NCBI RefSeq assembly: GCF_002115755.1
Contig: NZ_JFKA01000005.1
Span: 310,001-374,000 of the forward strand
DNA from: Thalassospira mesophila
GTDB lineage: Bacteria; Pseudomonadota; Alphaproteobacteria; Rhodospirillales; Thalassospiraceae
Reading direction: 5' to 3'
DNA length: 64,000 nucleotides
The notes under the pieces are model-generated. The model was not told where the DNA came from. It did no database searches and saw only the letters and a list, made by a program, of their open reading frames with translations. This document shows, piece by piece, positions 61,115-64,000 of the stretch (position 1 is its first letter; the number at the start of each line of letters is the position of its first letter). Both the position numbers and the translations under genes were made by a program.

Positions 61115-61144
61115 AAAACAGGGTGCCCGCAGACACCCTGTTTT
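61115..61144. terminator. Terminator downstream of the DUF442 gene
   Basis: AAAACAGGGTG (61115-61125) pairs perfectly with CACCCTGTTTT (61134-61144). The T-run is on the minus strand as well (TTTT). It separates the persulfide operon from SulP. Confidence 0.85.
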
Positions 61145-61225
61145 CATTCAGGCCCGGCAGCACCGCAGGTGCCCCAAAAAATGGCAGCAACCGCTTGTCT
61201 GCCCGGCCTGAAGCAATGATATGAT

Positions 61226-61639
61226 CTAGCGGCGTGCGTCGATCCGCGGGACCAGGCCTGCCATGTCGTACCCGGCATTGGCCGCAGCACTGACAATTTC
61301 AGACGTGGTCATTTTACCGGCATTGGCCAGCGACCACAAAATGGTGCAGCGCGTACCGGTACGGCAATAGGCGAAAACAGGCTTGCTGGCAGTGGCAAGG
61401 GCACTGGCGAAGGCATCGACGTCGGCATCCTGCACGTTGCCGCTGACAACCGGCAAAAATACAGTTTCAAGGCCACATTCCGCCGCCTTGGCGCTGATTT
61501 CGTCAAAGGATGGCTGACCGGGATCTTCCTGATCGGGGCGATTGCACATAATCGTTTTAAAGCCCGCATCGGCAATGGCAGGAATCGCTTCAAGCGGCAC
61601 TTGCGGCGATACGGTCAGATCATCACTCAGACGTTTCAT
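61226..61639 (-). CDS. DUF442 (TIGR01244) phosphatase-like/sulfurtransferase-like protein
   Basis: A 137-residue protein of the TIGR01244/DUF442 family. ATG 61639 gives MKRLSDDLTVSPQV. The active-site loop CRTGTRCT (about residues 92-99) is a CX5R rhodanese/phosphatase-like motif. In several bacteria the same domain is fused to an ETHE1-like persulfide dioxygenase (Blh). Here it is the separate gene following the metallo-hydrolase gene by 42 bases. Confidence 0.85.
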   Translation of the reverse strand: MKRLSDDLTVSPQVPLEAIPAIADAGFKTIMCNRPDQEDPGQPSFDEISAKAAECGLETVFLPVVSGNVQDADVDAFASALATASKPVFAYCRTGTRCTILWSLANAGKMTTSEIVSAAANAGYDMAGLVPRIDARR

Positions 61640-61681
61640 GGTATGGCATCCGTTTTTGTTAACGTATTGCCGCAAATGTCC

Positions 61682-62587
61682 CTACAGAACATCTAACGGC
61701 ACCTTGATATAACGGATGCCATTATCTTCGGCTGGTGGCAACTCCCCGGCGCGCATATTTACCTGAACAGAGGGCAAAATAAGCCGAGGCATGCCCAGTG
61801 TCGCATCGCGATCGGTGCGCATGCGGACAAATTCTTCCTCGGTAACATCATCGTTTAAATGAATGTTATTTTGCCGCTCGTTGGCAACCGTGGTTTCCCA
61901 ACAATAATCATCACGCCCCGGTGCCTTGTAATCGTGGCACATAAACATGCGGGTTTCGCCCGGCAACGCCAGCAACCGCCGGGCGGAGTGATAGAGCATG
62001 TGGGCATCCCCACCGGGGAAGTCACAACGTGCGGAGCCGTAATCGGGCATGAACAATGTATCACCGACAAACACGGCATCGCCGATCAGATAGGACATAC
62101 AGGCGGGTGTATGCCCCGGTGTGTAGATAGCGCGACCCTGCAAGGCACCAATGTCAAACGTATCGCCATCACTGAACAACCTGTCAAACTGGCGACCATC
62201 ACGGGCAAAGGCCGTTCCGGCATTAAATATTTTGCCAAACGTATCCTGAACCACCGTGATCTGCGCGCCAATCGCCATCATGCCGCCCAGCTTTTGTTTC
62301 AGATACGGGGCGGCAGACAAATGATCGGCGTGAACATGGGTTTCGAGGATCCAGTGCACCGTCAAATTATGATCCCGGACATAAGCAATAATCACGTCGG
62401 CCGATGCGTGGCTGGTGCGCCCGGCTGCCGGGTCGTAATCCAGCACACTGTCAATAATCGCACAGGCCAGCGATTGCGGATCGCGCACAACATAACTGAC
62501 CGTAAATGTTGCCGGATCAAAAAACGCTGTTACCTGCGCGATACCGGGGGTAGCACCGGTGGCCGGGTTATGTTGTGCTGCCGTCAT
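61682..62587 (-). CDS. MBL-fold metallo-hydrolase, ETHE1/Blh persulfide dioxygenase-like
   Basis: A 301-residue metallo-beta-lactamase-fold protein. ATG 62587 overlaps the DUF2892 stop by four bases. The metal-binding motif is THVHADH at 83-89, then PGHTPACMSYL, VGDTLFMPD and a histidine in FMCHDYKAPG. This set is shared with ETHE1/Blh enzymes, which oxidise glutathione persulfide to sulfite using one iron. Members without iron-dependent activity also exist. Neighbour DUF442 and DUF2892 genes support the sulfide-detoxification assignment. Confidence 0.85.
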   Translation of the reverse strand: MTAAQHNPATGATPGIAQVTAFFDPATFTVSYVVRDPQSLACAIIDSVLDYDPAAGRTSHASADVIIAYVRDHNLTVHWILETHVHADHLSAAPYLKQKLGGMMAIGAQITVVQDTFGKIFNAGTAFARDGRQFDRLFSDGDTFDIGALQGRAIYTPGHTPACMSYLIGDAVFVGDTLFMPDYGSARCDFPGGDAHMLYHSARRLLALPGETRMFMCHDYKAPGRDDYCWETTVANERQNNIHLNDDVTEEEFVRMRTDRDATLGMPRLILPSVQVNMRAGELPPAEDNGIRYIKVPLDVL

Positions 62588-62835
62588 TTGGCCAACCCGG
62601 TCGGTTTTGCGCCCCCGCCCGTTTTGCAGGTACGGATGCCAAACATCCAGTAAGCCGGGCAAAAACGGAAAATTGCCGTTGCGGCCAAAACCACACCGAC
62701 CAGCAAAGATACCCAGGCAAAACCACCCATGGCAGCCATAACACCGGCTTCACCGGCCAGCAAAAACGGCAATACCAGCAATATAATCCCGGCAACAAGC
62801 CGCAAGGTCCGATCCAGACTTCCAAGGTTCGTCAT
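62584..62835 (-). CDS. DUF2892 membrane protein (YgaP-like membrane domain)
   Basis: An 83-residue protein with two membrane helices (about 14-30 and 36-57). ATG 62835 has GGAG six bases upstream; the ATG 12 bases earlier lacks one. The end PAYWMFGIRTCKTG contains the conserved Cys close to the membrane. DUF2892 is found alone or as the C-terminal part of YgaP-type rhodaneses. It is the first gene of the persulfide operon. Confidence 0.85.
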   Translation of the reverse strand: MTNLGSLDRTLRLVAGIILLVLPFLLAGEAGVMAAMGGFAWVSLLVGVVLAATAIFRFCPAYWMFGIRTCKTGGGAKPTGLAK

Positions 62836-62864
62836 AATGGTCTCCATTAATTGGGTCTGATATT

Positions 62865-62879
62865 TTTTATATTATAAAA
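62865..62879. promoter_or_regulatory. AT-rich palindrome upstream of the sulfide-type operon
   Basis: TTTTATA-T-TATAAAA, perfect seven-base arms, 30 bases before the DUF2892 start. Similar AT-rich palindromes are bound by BigR/SqrR ArsR-family sulfide sensors; no such regulator gene is in the window. Confidence 0.5.
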
Positions 62880-62982
62880 TTATGTTTTACAAATGTTATT
62901 TGCTCAACTTTTCGTGTGGAATGTCGAACCGTTCCAGAGTTCGCGTTGCCCCCTGCGGGCAATCACCGTCATGCTGATATTT

Positions 62983-62995
62983 GCAACCCGGTTGC
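62983..62995. promoter_or_regulatory. Palindrome upstream of the TenA-like gene
   Basis: GCAACC-C-GGTTGC, perfect six-base arms, 55 bases before the TenA-like start. Candidate operator of unknown regulator. Confidence 0.3.
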
Positions 62996-63050
62996 GGGAA
63001 CACTTACCCCGTGCTAGCCGTATTACGGTATCGCATCTGGAGATTGGTCT

Positions 63051-63779
63051 ATGTCTGGTTCTACAAATGCCGGTTCGTTCACGGATTGGCCCGAATGGCA
63101 CAAAGCCAACCCGCAACAGGGTTTTTCACAATGGCTGATGTCAACTGTTGCCGATGACTGGCACACCGTTACCCACCATCCCTTTACCGATGATTGGGGG
63201 CAAGGCAAGGTGCCCACCGAAAACCTGCGCCGTTATCTGGTGCAGGACCACCGGTTTTTAGACCGCTTTGTCGCCCTGCTGGCAGGTGCGGTATCGCGCG
63301 CACCAACGCTGGCCGATCGCATTCCGGGCTGCCAGTTTCTTGCCCTGATTACGGGCAAGGAAAACACCTATTTCGAACGTTGTTTTACCGCCCTTGGCGT
63401 GCGCAACAATCAACGTTTCGGCACACCGGACTGGGACGCCACCAAGGGCTTTAAAGACCTGATGGCAGAAGCACTCGAAAGTGCCAGCTATGCCAATATG
63501 ATTGCGGTACTCGCTGTTGCCGAAGGCACATATCTGGGTTGGGCTGCGCGGGTGGCAAAAACGGTTCCGGCCAATCCGGCGCTGGATTTCTGGTTTTCCG
63601 AATGGATTGATCTGCATACCGGAACCTATTTTGAAAGCGTGGTTGCCTATTTGAACGGCCAGCTAGACGCAATCGGCCCAGATTTGAGTGATGGCGAACG
63701 TGCGGCTTGTCAGGCCCGTTTTGCCAAGGCGACCAAACTCGAAATTGACTTTTTCGATACGGCCCAAGCAGGCGAATAA
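63051..63779 (+). CDS. TenA/thiaminase II-like protein, TenA_E type
   Basis: A 242-residue helical protein of the TENA/THI-4 family. Family features: WHTVTHHPFTDDW (about 38-50), LVQDHRFLDRFVALLAG, and the C-terminal ESVVAYLNGQLDAIG. The active-site cysteine of classical TenA (Pro-Cys before a Trp/Tyr pair) is absent; the equivalent segment reads AVLAVAEGTYLGWA, with Glu, as in TenA_E proteins. These act on thiamin breakdown products or other aminopyrimidine-like compounds. No thi genes are adjacent. Substrate is open. Confidence 0.78.
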   Translation: MSGSTNAGSFTDWPEWHKANPQQGFSQWLMSTVADDWHTVTHHPFTDDWGQGKVPTENLRRYLVQDHRFLDRFVALLAGAVSRAPTLADRIPGCQFLALITGKENTYFERCFTALGVRNNQRFGTPDWDATKGFKDLMAEALESASYANMIAVLAVAEGTYLGWAARVAKTVPANPALDFWFSEWIDLHTGTYFESVVAYLNGQLDAIGPDLSDGERAACQARFAKATKLEIDFFDTAQAGE

Positions 63780-63809
63780 TACAAAGCGTTAAACACCGAC
63801 ATGAAAACA

Positions 63810-63840
63810 AAGGGCGGGTTGCATATCGGCACCCGCCCTT
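63810..63840. terminator. Hairpin between convergent genes
   Basis: AAGGGCGGGT (63810-63819) pairs perfectly with ACCCGCCCTT (63831-63840). On the minus strand it is followed by a T-rich run, so it chiefly terminates the partial gene at the window edge. Confidence 0.8.
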
Positions 63841-63868
63841 ATCGTTTGAACTGTTATCTATTTCTTGC

Positions 63869-64000
63869 TCAGCTTTCCGACAGGTCTCGCTGGGCTGCGC
63901 CAATCACACGGTCGATATAATGATTGCTCATGCCAATATAATTGGCCGGATTGCGGACGTGTTCCCAATCAACAGCAGCATCCGTTAATGTTGGCAATTC
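63869..64000 (-). CDS. Fumarase/aspartase-superfamily lyase (C-terminal fragment)
   Basis: Only the last 43 codons are in the window; the gene runs past position 64000. The visible tail ends VRNPANYIGMSNHYIDRVI followed by about ten residues. This NP-x-NYxG...DRV pattern is the C-terminus of adenylosuccinate lyase/3-carboxymuconate cycloisomerase-type enzymes. Which one cannot be told from the fragment. Confidence 0.65.
   Translation of the reverse strand, partial: ELPTLTDAAVDWEHVRNPANYIGMSNHYIDRVIGAAQRDLSES

Noticed and set aside
62848-63050. TPP riboswitch ahead of the TenA-like gene
   Set aside because: I do not see the conserved CTGAGA core or the second conserved segment in this region.
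1-64000. Mobile elements, CRISPR arrays, tRNA or rRNA genes
   Set aside because: I looked for repeats, terminal inverted repeats, transposase or integrase motifs, tRNA cloverleaf cores and spacer arrays, and saw none that I can support.

Overview
The window reads as a chromosomal segment of a marine or soil alphaproteobacterium, probably of the Rhodospirillales and plausibly Thalassospira-like. This is inferred from protein flavour (ChoXWV/BetIBA, TRAP and Liv transporters, alphaproteobacterial-style TamA/TamB) and from moderate-to-high GC with even codon use; no rRNA or other phylogenetic marker is present. I see no insertion sequence, prophage, integrase, CRISPR array, tRNA or rRNA. Coding density is high, and most genes serve uptake and catabolism of nitrogenous carbon sources.

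Layout: (a) 1-7056, polyamine catabolism: an XRE regulator (cut by the window edge), a gamma-glutamylputrescine synthetase-like enzyme, a putrescine-type class III aminotransferase, two PuuB-type FAD oxidases, a group III truncated haemoglobin and a small gene remnant. (b) 7099-8709, a single-chain L-serine dehydratase. (c) 8882-16207, choline to glycine betaine: betI-betB-betA on the minus strand, divergent from the choline ABC transporter choX-choW-choV. (d) 16285-16536, an orphan MoaD. (e) 16608-28123, a LysR regulator divergent from a long nine-gene run: a spermidine/putrescine-type ABC transporter (two permeases, Tat-exported binding protein, ATPase), a class III aminotransferase, a BKACE (DUF849) enzyme, an acetylpolyamine-amidohydrolase-like deacetylase, a D-arginine-dehydrogenase-like flavoprotein, an M20 deacylase and RidA. 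It looks like a complete uptake and degradation route for an acylated amine whose substrate I cannot name.

(f) 28463-34419: MarR plus a FUSC-type exporter, a hydrolase-OsmC fusion, a GNAT acetyltransferase, and a thioesterase/ornithine-cyclodeaminase-family pair. (g) 34557-40059: a complete branched-chain-amino-acid-type ABC transporter (livJ-H-M-G-F) followed by an arylformamidase-like hydrolase. (h) 40297-49114: a second catabolic island with divergent halves; dctQ-dctM-dctP, an M81 (MlrC) peptidase and a DSD1-type PLP enzyme run left, while RidA, an RpiR regulator and a KDG kinase-like protein run right. (i) 49202-55710: tamA-tamB for outer-membrane assembly.

(j) 56028-59167: a convergent pair of multidomain proteins, GNAT+RLAN+RimK-type ATP-grasp and GNAT+C39-like peptidase, whose GNAT domains resemble each other. 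This is the best candidate for a poorly described system, probably peptide modification and processing. (k) 59277-62835: a sulfide/persulfide-type operon (DUF2892 membrane protein, ETHE1-like metallo-hydrolase, DUF442 protein) with a SulP transporter downstream. (l) 63051-64000: a TenA-like protein without the usual active-site cysteine, and the C-terminus of a fumarase/aspartase-superfamily lyase cut by the window edge.

Strong hairpins separate most transcription units, and short perfect palindromes lie in almost every divergent promoter region; both are listed. Start codons were chosen by Shine-Dalgarno spacing and family alignment from memory. No database search was possible.
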